Of a stretch of DNA of 64,000 bases, positions 33,101 to 39,891 are shown one piece after another. Numbering within the stretch: the first letter of the stretch is position 1; each line of letters opens with the position of its first letter. Below the pieces are notes generated by a model. It made no database searches, was not told the DNA's origin, and worked only from the letters and a program-made list of their open reading frames with translations. The position numbers and the translations under genes were made by a program. This DNA comes from Fibrobacter sp. (lineage in GTDB: Bacteria > Fibrobacterota > Fibrobacteria > Fibrobacterales > Fibrobacteraceae), in the NCBI GenBank assembly GCA_017412605.1, contig JAFPWY010000011.1, positions 1 to 64,000 on the forward strand, given 5' to 3'.

Positions 33101-34084
33101 GATGTCGAATTTGAATATCTGGAGTTTTGATAGGGGAAGTTTTATTTTTTCGAGCAACCTATCGAGCAAAGTGAGAAGCGTTGTGCCTTTTTTTTGGTTG
33201 GTTTCTGTTTCCAGAAATTTCAATGCCTCAGTCAATGCATCTAGAGTATCCAACGTGATGAACAGACAGGGATGTTTTTGCAGGTCGTCGCCAGAGGTTC
33301 TTATTCTAGTGGACGGCTTTTCCCAGAAGTAAAGACCGGACAGGGTGTTGCCCTTGTGGTGAACTTCACCGAGCATAATTCTGGAATTGCGCAGGTAGTC
33401 GCCTTCGGTAAGCGCTTCAGCGGCAGGCTCTTCGTAGAAATAGGCGACGTCCGTGGGGTAGGTGTAGGCGGTGACGGAGGGTTCTTTCGTGCTCGATACG
33501 AACAGGTAGACCTTTTTTTCTTTTCTTCCTTTGAATACGCCGGGTGGAATTATTAATTCATGGGTGCCGTTTCCATTTTCGATTTCGCCGACGGTGAGGA
33601 AGGTTTGCAAAAAGAGAGTGTTTGTGTCAATGAAGGGGTCGGCACTGGCTTTGATGTAAGGATTGACTGCGTCGATTTCATTGTTGGCTTCTTTTTCGGA
33701 ATACCCATATTTTTTCAATTCGGTGAAAAAGCTTTCTTTAAGGCCGGTGGGGTCTCCGATGTCCGGGATGTCTTTTATGGAGATTCCTGCGAGAATTCTA
33801 TCGGGGTATTCTTTTTTTGTATCTTCGGTTGCTTCTACGTTAGAAATGACAACCTTGTGAATGTCCGGAGTGATTTCAAAGGAATAGATGTTGGAAGTAT
33901 ATGCGTTTGCTAGTGCAGAATAGATTGTGCCACCGCTTGATATCAAGACTTTGGCTCTTGATTTGGATTTTGTCAGAGAGCCTTGTTTAACGGATTTAAT
34001 TTCGTTAAAGTGAAGTATTTTTGTGGGCTTCTTCAGCAGCGTGCTGATAGAAAGGGCTTGTGTTTTTTTGGATGAGGCACTCAT
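30170..34084 (-). CDS. 1304-residue protein of unknown function
   Basis: I do not recognise the family. The start at 34084 has AAAGGAAG 6-8 nt upstream. There is no signal peptide or clear membrane segment. Composition is rich in Lys, Asn, Ile and Thr and the gene is visibly more AT-rich than its neighbours, which suggests recent acquisition. A central part (about 560-1000) with many aromatic residues, GYWINENFAQR and FGYW-like text reads like a TIM-barrel or hydrolase core, followed by SQERIWRLTF. The C-terminal 300 residues contain a beta-sandwich-like region (GKWYIFTARVRIP) and a final Ig-like strand pattern, as in carbohydrate-binding enzymes. This domain reading is a guess from texture. 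Terminators or promoters isolate the gene from both neighbours. Confidence 0.8.
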   Translation of the reverse strand: MSASSKKTQALSISTLLKKPTKILHFNEIKSVKQGSLTKSKSRAKVLISSGGTIYSALANAYTSNIYSFEITPDIHKVVISNVEATEDTKKEYPDRILAGISIKDIPDIGDPTGLKESFFTELKKYGYSEKEANNEIDAVNPYIKASADPFIDTNTLFLQTFLTVGEIENGNGTHELIIPPGVFKGRKEKKVYLFVSSTKEPSVTAYTYPTDVAYFYEEPAAEALTEGDYLRNSRIMLGEVHHKGNTLSGLYFWEKPSTRIRTSGDDLQKHPCLFITLDTLDALTEALKFLETETNQKKGTTLLTLLDRLLEKIKLPLSKLQIFKFDINVPVYPRNSKPFYSFVWRTNDLAKSEFIEKKISRPQKHHTHPGLFDNFGLAQIYNSPASISTTTTSYAVEQITRGLLAQPKGKRSISVDGFLLQLLGGACFEAQELKIVPTCPEAKKVDYENKEIRLTRDYLYSMIYSGSADNSTTDNFSGEGFLFYDSPIHYNNPKVVPGRELDEGLVEKLKNYDTGKEEKKKEHPFIRYLISNNNRIKRAKKYFSEWLDLGDPDDKNDKRPTSGSHAVQKLLNEIFTGVHQYGIEIDYIYSDLERLYNTAWLLRTRHRLEHFYEKTDTSTDESRCPNFYNIDLYKKNGHLECKKMWDSVCESERFQNEILPKLESRGFTPYIKGKITDDIYLSAVNNSFWRNLPTQRPIFGYWINENFAQRREINIWDCVMTEYTAELQQTYVMDPILKNNPKAKYSLYAHVAAKGHSQYGTYAMFFEPYLGGSIKLPKGMSSSTSIYGGQASEGHCKFNLDDYRCFAQDNSAFTLFKYEINHIRIARNDNPNGFMPFYSCRHYREIHNDLLDKATYYKDTLFHSWLCQPEQMIAYFHYDSEIKAAFTSSYPKEPQQTYFRSCYEDTQQILDELNSIVKRPIVKTLDTPIVNECDPFILTGIETSQERIWRLTFDNRKCVKTGFFSKSQKKELNIKIGKKNICFSKGVIRKADATGFWIAASKKTEPKITTEKDFFETAPSYYIDNPFDTLFKPQNNRKYYTFEESEGVTIFGESAPFQIWEAKIKFDKISKGTQLFKIDVNRLGIEEGKWYIFTARVRIPRPEFIYGEAVNRDDKRFEIELTYEGDGKKRVYNDSFAVNIDPDKKWEHYYTPITSIELGEDKNGTKADSIHCEYFRILIDQMNIRADIFRESDGVNIARVNKQFEEFKNTLMAKTRCTDSFDVRISWLNALDTGENYTIWLEQHSGKQAISSKKLDTIKVPPIDQGYKILKLPKLNSGISKISIVIKDSTEKTAFKISAPILA

Positions 34085-34399
34085 ATTTTCTTCCTTTGTT
34101 TGTGAATTTTTTATTTAATATAAAACAGAGTTATTTGAAAAATGCAATGTTGTGCGTATAATTTTGTTTACTATTTAACAAATAAACGAAGTTGCAATAG
34201 TTGAAAAACTTGTTTTGCGTTTCTTAGGAAAGAGGTTCGGGGACCGAGACTCCCGGCTCGGCTGGTTCCCTTTTATTTTTGTTTTTTTGCATATTTGCGT
34301 ATGGCAAAGGCTCTTGTGGCGATGCGGAACGATGCATTCGTGTTCTGCCGGTGTGGGGCGATTTAGCGCCTCTTTGGGTCTTTTTCTACATTTGGGATT
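34085..34399. other. Divergent intergenic region upstream of the orphan gene and the ModF-like gene
   Basis: The left half (34085-34200) is very AT-rich and probably carries the promoter of the orphan gene (TATATTAA on the minus strand). The right half contains an imperfect hairpin (around 34233-34266) followed by a T-run. I see no supported gene; a 70-codon open frame (34215-34427) overlaps the ModF start and looks non-coding. Confidence 0.5.
34387..34394 (+). promoter_or_regulatory. TACATTTG element 5 nt before the ModF-like gene
   Basis: Exact match to TAnnTTTG, then ggatt, then the ATG at 34400. No Shine-Dalgarno sequence is present. Confidence 0.5.
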
Positions 34400-35818
34400 A
34401 TGGAATTTAAACGTTTCGAGGCCCTGATAGAGATGTTCCCGCAGGTGCAGATTTTCAGCACTGAAGGCGAGGACTTGGATAGGGTCATTACTCATTTTTT
34501 GAACCAGCAGAAAAACGTCTCTACGATGTCGGAGGCGATGCAGCGGAAAATCCAGCATGCGCTCGCCCCGTTTTTCCAGCAGAGGTTCATCAGCCTGCAC
34601 GACGAAGAAGCTCCGTTGGTGCGGCACCTGCTTTTGAAAAAGAAGTTCTTCTTGCAGACGGACCGCTACATTGACGATATGGCGTGGCCGGAGACCGACC
34701 CCGAGAAATTGGACGAGGCGCTTTCGATTGCGGAACTTTCGCCGGAAATTCTCGACCGCAAACTGCTAAGCCTTTCGAACGGCGAACTGCGCCGCGTGTT
34801 GCTTGCGCGCATGTGGATGGAAAAACCGGAATGGATTTACTTCAACGACTTGTTCGGTGGACTCGACCCGGAATTTCGTAGCCACCTGGCATCGAGCGTG
34901 GTGGACTTGTCGAAACGCCCCGGCGTGAAACTTGCCGTGCGCCTTGCTCGCGAAGACGAACTGCTGCCCGAAATACCTGCGTTCGTTTATGCGGAAAAGA
35001 CCTTTACGCAGTATGCAGGAGAACTCCCGAGTGCCGCCGCGAAACCCAAGTACACGAAGGCGGAGTTGAAGGACTACGAGATTGTTGAGCTTAGACGAAA
35101 GACGATAGACGAAAGACGAAAGAGTGAGAATGCCGCTTTTCCTGATGACGCGGCGGGCGATATCCTCTTTGACCTTAAAAACGTCAACGTCCAATTCGGT
35201 GACACGACGGTGCTCAAGAACCTCAACTGGACGGTGCGCAAGGGCGAACACTGGGCAGTGATGGGCGAGAACGGTGCCGGCAAGAGTACGCTCCTCGGGA
35301 TGCTCACGGCCGACCATCCGCAAATCTACAAGAACGACATTACTTTGTTAGGAGAACGTCCGGGTCATGGCCTCAACATTTGGGACCACAAGGCGAAACT
35401 CGGGTTCTTCTCGCCGGAACTTGCGCTCCAGTATCGCGAAGACCTGGACCTTTCCGAGGTGCTTTGCACGGGCTTTACCGCGAACCTCTGCAAGGCGGAG
35501 AACACCACCTGGGAAGAACGTGCGAAGGCGAAGGAGTGGCTTGAATACCTTGGCTTTTCGGACGTGCATGCGCGCTTCCGCAACCTCTCGCCTATCGACA
35601 AGCGTGTTGTGCTCATGGCTCGAGCCGCTATTCGTCCGCCCGAGGTGCTGCTGCTCGACGAACCCACGCAGGGGCTCAAGGGCGAATATCGCGAGAAACT
35701 CTTTAACCTGCTGCAACTGCTTTCGACAGAGACGACCATTATCCTGGTGAGCCACTACGAAGAAGAATGGCCGCCTTGCATGACGCATCTGCTGAGAATG
35801 CCTAAGTTTTCGGGGTGA
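34400..35818 (+). CDS. ModF-like double ABC ATPase with degenerate first half
   Basis: 472-residue soluble ABC protein with two nucleotide-binding halves. The second half is complete: Walker A GENGAGKST (289-297), Walker B LLLDEPTQGL and the switch His in LVSHYEEEWPPCMTH, a C-terminus like that of ModF/PhrA. The first half keeps the signature LSNGE (125-129) but has no Walker A and a weakened Walker B (IYFND-LFGGLD), so only one ATP site can be canonical. ModF function is unclear in general. Residues about 229-244 (ELRRKTIDERRK) come from a short DNA repeat insert. Its TGA overlaps the GTG/ATG region of the next gene, so the three genes to 37238 form an operon. Confidence 0.72.
   Translation: MEFKRFEALIEMFPQVQIFSTEGEDLDRVITHFLNQQKNVSTMSEAMQRKIQHALAPFFQQRFISLHDEEAPLVRHLLLKKKFFLQTDRYIDDMAWPETDPEKLDEALSIAELSPEILDRKLLSLSNGELRRVLLARMWMEKPEWIYFNDLFGGLDPEFRSHLASSVVDLSKRPGVKLAVRLAREDELLPEIPAFVYAEKTFTQYAGELPSAAAKPKYTKAELKDYEIVELRRKTIDERRKSENAAFPDDAAGDILFDLKNVNVQFGDTTVLKNLNWTVRKGEHWAVMGENGAGKSTLLGMLTADHPQIYKNDITLLGERPGHGLNIWDHKAKLGFFSPELALQYREDLDLSEVLCTGFTANLCKAENTTWEERAKAKEWLEYLGFSDVHARFRNLSPIDKRVVLMARAAIRPPEVLLLDEPTQGLKGEYREKLFNLLQLLSTETTIILVSHYEEEWPPCMTHLLRMPKFSG
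35091..35128 (+). repeat. In-frame AGACGAAAG-type repeat insert
   Basis: Three to four copies of (T)AGACGAAAG/GACGATAG in tandem within the inter-domain linker of the ModF-like gene. The reading frame is kept. Confidence 0.75.
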
Positions 35819-35820
35819 TT

Positions 35821-36945
35821 ATGCAACTGAGTGAACAAAATATTCTAAGTGCCTTGCGTGCGGTCCAGGATCCGGACTTGCACAAGAACATCGTGGAACT
35901 GAACTTTGTTCAGAATCTGAAGATAGAGGGCGACAAGGTGAGCTTCGATCTTCGCCTCACAACTCCCGCCTGTCCGATTCGTGACCAGTTCAAGGACCAG
36001 TGCATCGCTATTGTCAAGAGCCTCGGCGCAAGTGAGGTGAACGTGACGTTTACGGCGCAGGGCCGCGTGGACGGCTCCAATGCGGCGACGCAGGCTCCGA
36101 AGGTCTCCTACATCGGCGAAGTGGCGCATGTGGTCGCGGTCGCAAGCGGCAAGGGCGGCGTGGGCAAGTCCACCGTGACGGCGAACCTCGCCATGGCCTT
36201 GAGCCTTTCTGGCGCCCGAGTGGGCATCCTCGACGCCGATATCTACGGCCCGAGCATGGGACTCATGTTCGGCATTGACCGCGCTCCCGAGGTCTTTGAC
36301 GACAATACGATTGCGCCTGTTGAGGCGAAGGGCGGCATCAGCATCGTCAGCATGTGCATGTTTGCCGACTCCGACAAGGCGACCATCTGGCGCGGACCGA
36401 TGGTATCGCAAATGATTCAGCACTTTATCCACCATGTGCGGTGGGGCAAGCTTGACTACCTGCTGGTGGACTTCCCTCCAGGAACGGGCGACATCCAGCT
36501 TACGCTCACGCAGAACTGCCCGATGGCCGGTGCCGTCGTGGTGACGACCCCGCAGGAGGTGGCTCTCGCCGACTGCCGCAAGGGGCTCGCGATGTTCGAT
36601 TCGGTGGGCGTACCCGTGGTGGGCGTGGTCGAGAACATGAGTTACTTCATTTGCGACCAGTGCGGCAAGCACCACAACATCTTCCGCGAAGGCGGCGGCG
36701 AACGCATCGCGAAGAGCTGGGGCGTGCCCTTGATTGCGAAGGTGCCGCTGGAACCTGCGGTGGCGGGCTGTGGTGACGAAGGAACCCCTGCGGTGCTCCG
36801 CTACCCGAACTCCGAATCGGCGAAGGCGTTCATGCAGGCGGCCGATGCCACGGTGCGCACGCTCTCGATGTTTGCATCCGAAGGTGATGGTGTGCTCAAG
36901 AGCTTCAACTACGAGTTTGAACAACTTCCGGTGGAGGACGCATGA
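35821..36945 (+). CDS. Mrp/ApbC-type iron-sulfur cluster carrier ATPase
   Basis: 374-residue protein. An N-terminal MIP18/DUF59 domain (1-85, with TTPACPI) precedes a Mrp-type P-loop ATPase: SGKGGVGKST at 109-118, DADIYGPS at 138-145 and the cluster-binding CDQCG (C278, C281). It is a scaffold or carrier for Fe-S clusters. The ATG at 35821 follows GGGGTG; a GTG two codons earlier overlaps the preceding stop. The next gene (DUF971) overlaps its end, a pairing often seen in bacteria. Confidence 0.92.
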   Translation: MQLSEQNILSALRAVQDPDLHKNIVELNFVQNLKIEGDKVSFDLRLTTPACPIRDQFKDQCIAIVKSLGASEVNVTFTAQGRVDGSNAATQAPKVSYIGEVAHVVAVASGKGGVGKSTVTANLAMALSLSGARVGILDADIYGPSMGLMFGIDRAPEVFDDNTIAPVEAKGGISIVSMCMFADSDKATIWRGPMVSQMIQHFIHHVRWGKLDYLLVDFPPGTGDIQLTLTQNCPMAGAVVVTTPQEVALADCRKGLAMFDSVGVPVVGVVENMSYFICDQCGKHHNIFREGGGERIAKSWGVPLIAKVPLEPAVAGCGDEGTPAVLRYPNSESAKAFMQAADATVRTLSMFASEGDGVLKSFNYEFEQLPVEDA

Positions 36946-37238
36946 TTCAGCCCAAGAAGATTTTCAGGACGAAGGACGGGAAACTCGGCTTTGAATGGAG
37001 CGATGGGACTCGCGGTACATGTGGCATTCGCGAACTTCGCCTCGCATGTCCCTGTGCGTTGTGCGTCGATGAGCATACGGGAGAGAAACTTTTGGACGAT
37101 TCCACAATTCCTGCGGACATAAAACTTACAAGGATTCAATCCATCGGTCGGTATGCAGCGGGACTCTCCTTTAGCGATGGTCACAATTCGGGAATTTACC
37201 CTTACGATAAACTGTTCAATTTGACGAAACGGGAGTAA
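36942..37238 (+). CDS. DUF971 family protein
   Basis: 98-residue protein of the DUF971 / gamma-butyrobetaine-hydroxylase N-terminal type, with RELRLACPCALCVDE and IGRYAAGLSFSDGHNSGIYPY. The Cys cluster CPCALC may bind metal or an Fe-S cluster. It overlaps the Mrp gene by 4 nt (ATGA), which supports a role in Fe-S assembly or delivery. Confidence 0.85.
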   Translation: MIQPKKIFRTKDGKLGFEWSDGTRGTCGIRELRLACPCALCVDEHTGEKLLDDSTIPADIKLTRIQSIGRYAAGLSFSDGHNSGIYPYDKLFNLTKRE

Positions 37239-37270
37239 AAAACCATATTTGTTTGACCGATGGTTTTTTT
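37236..37270 (+). terminator. Terminator after the Mrp-DUF971 operon
   Basis: AAAAACCAT/ATGGTTTTT stem with a 13-nt loop and a T-run, between DUF971 and the sigma factor. Confidence 0.7.
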
Positions 37271-37296
37271 CCTGAGGGATTGATAGGTGTGTGTCT

Positions 37297-38151
37297 ATGA
37301 GTGATTTTAACGAAGCGCTATACTTCCGGGATTTGAATAGGTATCCTACGCTGACTCCGCAGGAGGAATCGGCGTTGTTGAAGATCATCAAGACTGGAGA
37401 GACGGAAGAGATTCGCAAGTCCGCACTGCAGCGCCTTATCCGAGGCAATTTGCGTTTTGTGGTCAGCGTTGCGCGCAAGTACCAGGGCCGTGGCCTTTCC
37501 CTTTTGGATTTGATTAACGAAGGTAACCTTGGTCTTTTCAAGGCTGCCAAACGTTTTGATATGGACAAGGATGTCAAGTTCATCAGCTACGCCGTGTGGT
37601 GGATCCGTCAGTCCATCCAGAAGGCGTTGTTCGAACAGGTGGGCGCGGTCCGCATTCCGCCGAACAAGCTTGCCCTCGTGAACCGCTTCAAGCGCGCTTT
37701 GATGCAGAACGGCGGTGACTACGAAAAGACCATCGCGATGGAAGAATTTGCCCCGTACGAGAGGGATATCGTCGAGGTCATGGAAAAAATCGTCGACATT
37801 TCCTTGGACGCCCCGATCGGCGACGATGCCGGTGGTGGATCCAGCAGTGCGGATTCGGTGAGCACCCTCATGGACGTGCTCGGTTCCGACGGCAACCAGG
37901 ACGAGGACCTCGAGCGCGACGAGCGCCGCAAGCTCATCCAGGAGACGCTGTCGTCCTTGCCGCAGCGCGAAGAAGAAATCCTCCGCATGTTCTACGGCCT
38001 GGATACCATTGAGGACACGACTCTCAAGGATATCGGTGAAGACCTGAAACTCAGCCGCGAACGCGTGCGGCAAATCAAGAACAAGACCCTCCGCAAATTG
38101 CAGAAGAGCAAAGAGCATAAAGAAAAACTCGTGGACTTCCTGGAGCTGTAA
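37297..38151 (+). CDS. RpoD/SigA-type RNA polymerase sigma factor (short form)
   Basis: 284-residue sigma-70 protein with regions 1.2, 2 (NLRFVVSVARKYQGRGLSLLDLINEGNLGL and FISYAVWWIRQSIQKAL), 3 and 4 (LPQREEEILRMFYGLD, LSRERVRQIKNKTLRKL). It lacks region 1.1 and the long non-conserved region, like Bacteroidota primary sigma factors of about 290 residues. An acidic Gly/Ser linker (about 175-205) precedes region 4. It is probably the housekeeping sigma, which would fit the TAnnTTTG-like elements seen in the window, but a second RpoD may exist elsewhere. The ATG at 37297 was chosen over GTG at 37291. Confidence 0.85.
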   Translation: MSDFNEALYFRDLNRYPTLTPQEESALLKIIKTGETEEIRKSALQRLIRGNLRFVVSVARKYQGRGLSLLDLINEGNLGLFKAAKRFDMDKDVKFISYAVWWIRQSIQKALFEQVGAVRIPPNKLALVNRFKRALMQNGGDYEKTIAMEEFAPYERDIVEVMEKIVDISLDAPIGDDAGGGSSSADSVSTLMDVLGSDGNQDEDLERDERRKLIQETLSSLPQREEEILRMFYGLDTIEDTTLKDIGEDLKLSRERVRQIKNKTLRKLQKSKEHKEKLVDFLEL

Positions 38152-39869
38152 TGTCTACTCCGTCGGCATCTGCCCGAAAGGCTGCCTACTTATTTTTGGT
38201 TCTGTGTGTTGGCGCGGCAATCGCGTTTGTTGGCTATTACTTTTTCGACATGTACGGCCCGTCCAAGGTCACGGTCGAGGGGGTCCCCTTCGGGCTTCCC
38301 GCCGGTTCGTCCTTGATGCTGGGTGATACCCCGGATTTCCAGAAGGGCGTGTCTTCGCTCCCCGTCCAGACGCAGGCCGAACTGCGCCGGGCTACCGAAC
38401 TTTCCCGTTCCGGTTCGCTGAAAGCCGCCTACGACATCTACGAGGCTATCGTGATGTTGTTCCCCGACTGCATACCGGCGGTGTGGGGCGAGGCCAATAC
38501 TTTATTTGAAATGGACACCCTAACGGATGCCCAGCAGAGCCGCATGAACATGCTGGTCGCAAAAATCCAGGCGAATTTCCCCGGCTCGGGCGTGGCGGCC
38601 TATATGGATAGCCGCAAGGCCTACTCCGTTGGCAATACCAATGCTTCGCTGGAACTGGCCCGTATCGCTTGCGACAAGGCCCCGGCCTTGTACGAGGCTC
38701 GCCTTTGGTATGCCAAGTTGCTTGCCGAACATTCCCGTGTAAACGAGGCGTTCGCCGAGGCCCACACCGCCGTGAGCCTTTCGTTCGGCAAATCTTCCGA
38801 AGCCTTTGAGCTGCTTGCAAGCATGTACCATTCCCAGGGCATTTTGGACAGTTGCGCTTTGCTTGTGGACTATGCGCTATCGCAGTACCCGGTGAACGTC
38901 CGCCTGCTTTTGCTGAAAGGTTATTTGGAAGAATACAAGGGTCACTTCGATTCTGCCGAGAAGATTTACCAACGCATTCTGGCCATCCGTCCGGATTTCA
39001 ACCCGGCGCGGCTTGCCGCGGCGACCATCGGCGAAAAGCAGTCGCCTGTGGGCGGCATGGGTACCCAGTTGACCCCGCGTGACAGGGCCAAGGTCGCCTG
39101 CGACATTCTGGAACCTCTGGTGGAACGTTATCCCGAAAACCTCCCGCTGCGCGAGGCCCTTGGCCTTGCCTACCTCAACGGTCGCGATTTTGATTTGGCT
39201 CGCAACCAGTTCCAGGAAATCATGGCTCGCGATCCGGAATACCCCGATATCGCCCAGCGCATCCAAGAAACCAAGGTCAAGAAGCCGGTGGTGGTCGAGA
39301 CGAACAACGCCGGGCTCGCCAGTGATTTGAACCGCGCCGTCGACAGCCTCCGCCAGTCGATGGAACCCGCGACAACGCACGACTTCTCCACGATGCTCGG
39401 ACATTACCTTGTTCGTTATGGCGTGACTCCGCGCGAGTTCTTCAAGAAGTATTCCATCTCCAACTTCCGTCCCGTTGCAGACAACGTTTGGCAGGAGTCT
39501 TTCTATATCGCGCCGTACATGCATCGTTATACAGTCGTATTCGATTCCAAGAAGCAGTTCCGCGAGGTTCACGTGGTGGTGTACGATTCCTCGTCGGCAT
39601 CGAACCACTTGGGCGTTGCTCCAGAAGTCTACACGCGCCTGCTCAAGCAGAATTCCCGCATTTCGGGCATCGGCAACAGCACCGGCGAAACAGATTGCGG
39701 CGACGGAGTTGTCATGGATGCCGCCGTGTGGGAAACTCAGGACAACTTCGAAATCCTGGCCCGCTTCATCGGCAAGCCTGCCGAAGTCCGCATGGTCCGC
39801 TTTGACAAGAGCGCTCTCCCACCGGGCATCAAGCTCTGCGACTACGTCAAGTACCTGAACCAGTATTAG
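38151..39869 (+). CDS. Membrane-anchored TPR protein
   Basis: 572-residue protein with one N-terminal transmembrane helix (about 10-32) and TPR-like helical repeats from about 75 to 380, then a C-terminal alpha/beta domain (about 400-572) of unknown type containing HRYTVVFDSKKQFREVHVVVYD. It overlaps the sigma factor stop by one base (TAATG), so the two are cotranscribed. The repeats suggest a protein-interaction role in the periplasm or at the membrane. No specific function can be assigned. Confidence 0.75.
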   Translation: MSTPSASARKAAYLFLVLCVGAAIAFVGYYFFDMYGPSKVTVEGVPFGLPAGSSLMLGDTPDFQKGVSSLPVQTQAELRRATELSRSGSLKAAYDIYEAIVMLFPDCIPAVWGEANTLFEMDTLTDAQQSRMNMLVAKIQANFPGSGVAAYMDSRKAYSVGNTNASLELARIACDKAPALYEARLWYAKLLAEHSRVNEAFAEAHTAVSLSFGKSSEAFELLASMYHSQGILDSCALLVDYALSQYPVNVRLLLLKGYLEEYKGHFDSAEKIYQRILAIRPDFNPARLAAATIGEKQSPVGGMGTQLTPRDRAKVACDILEPLVERYPENLPLREALGLAYLNGRDFDLARNQFQEIMARDPEYPDIAQRIQETKVKKPVVVETNNAGLASDLNRAVDSLRQSMEPATTHDFSTMLGHYLVRYGVTPREFFKKYSISNFRPVADNVWQESFYIAPYMHRYTVVFDSKKQFREVHVVVYDSSSASNHLGVAPEVYTRLLKQNSRISGIGNSTGETDCGDGVVMDAAVWETQDNFEILARFIGKPAEVRMVRFDKSALPPGIKLCDYVKYLNQY

Positions 39870-39891
39870 GCTCGGGGGCCCGTAAGCGGGG

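Noticed and set aside
30170-34084. Phage or transposon remnant explaining the AT-rich orphan gene
   Set aside because: No integrase, transposase, tRNA target or terminal repeats were seen on either side, so a mobile-element call is not supported.
34215-34427. 70-codon plus-strand frame before the ModF-like gene
   Set aside because: No ribosome site; Phe/Leu/Trp-rich low-quality translation that overlaps a likely promoter and the ModF start.
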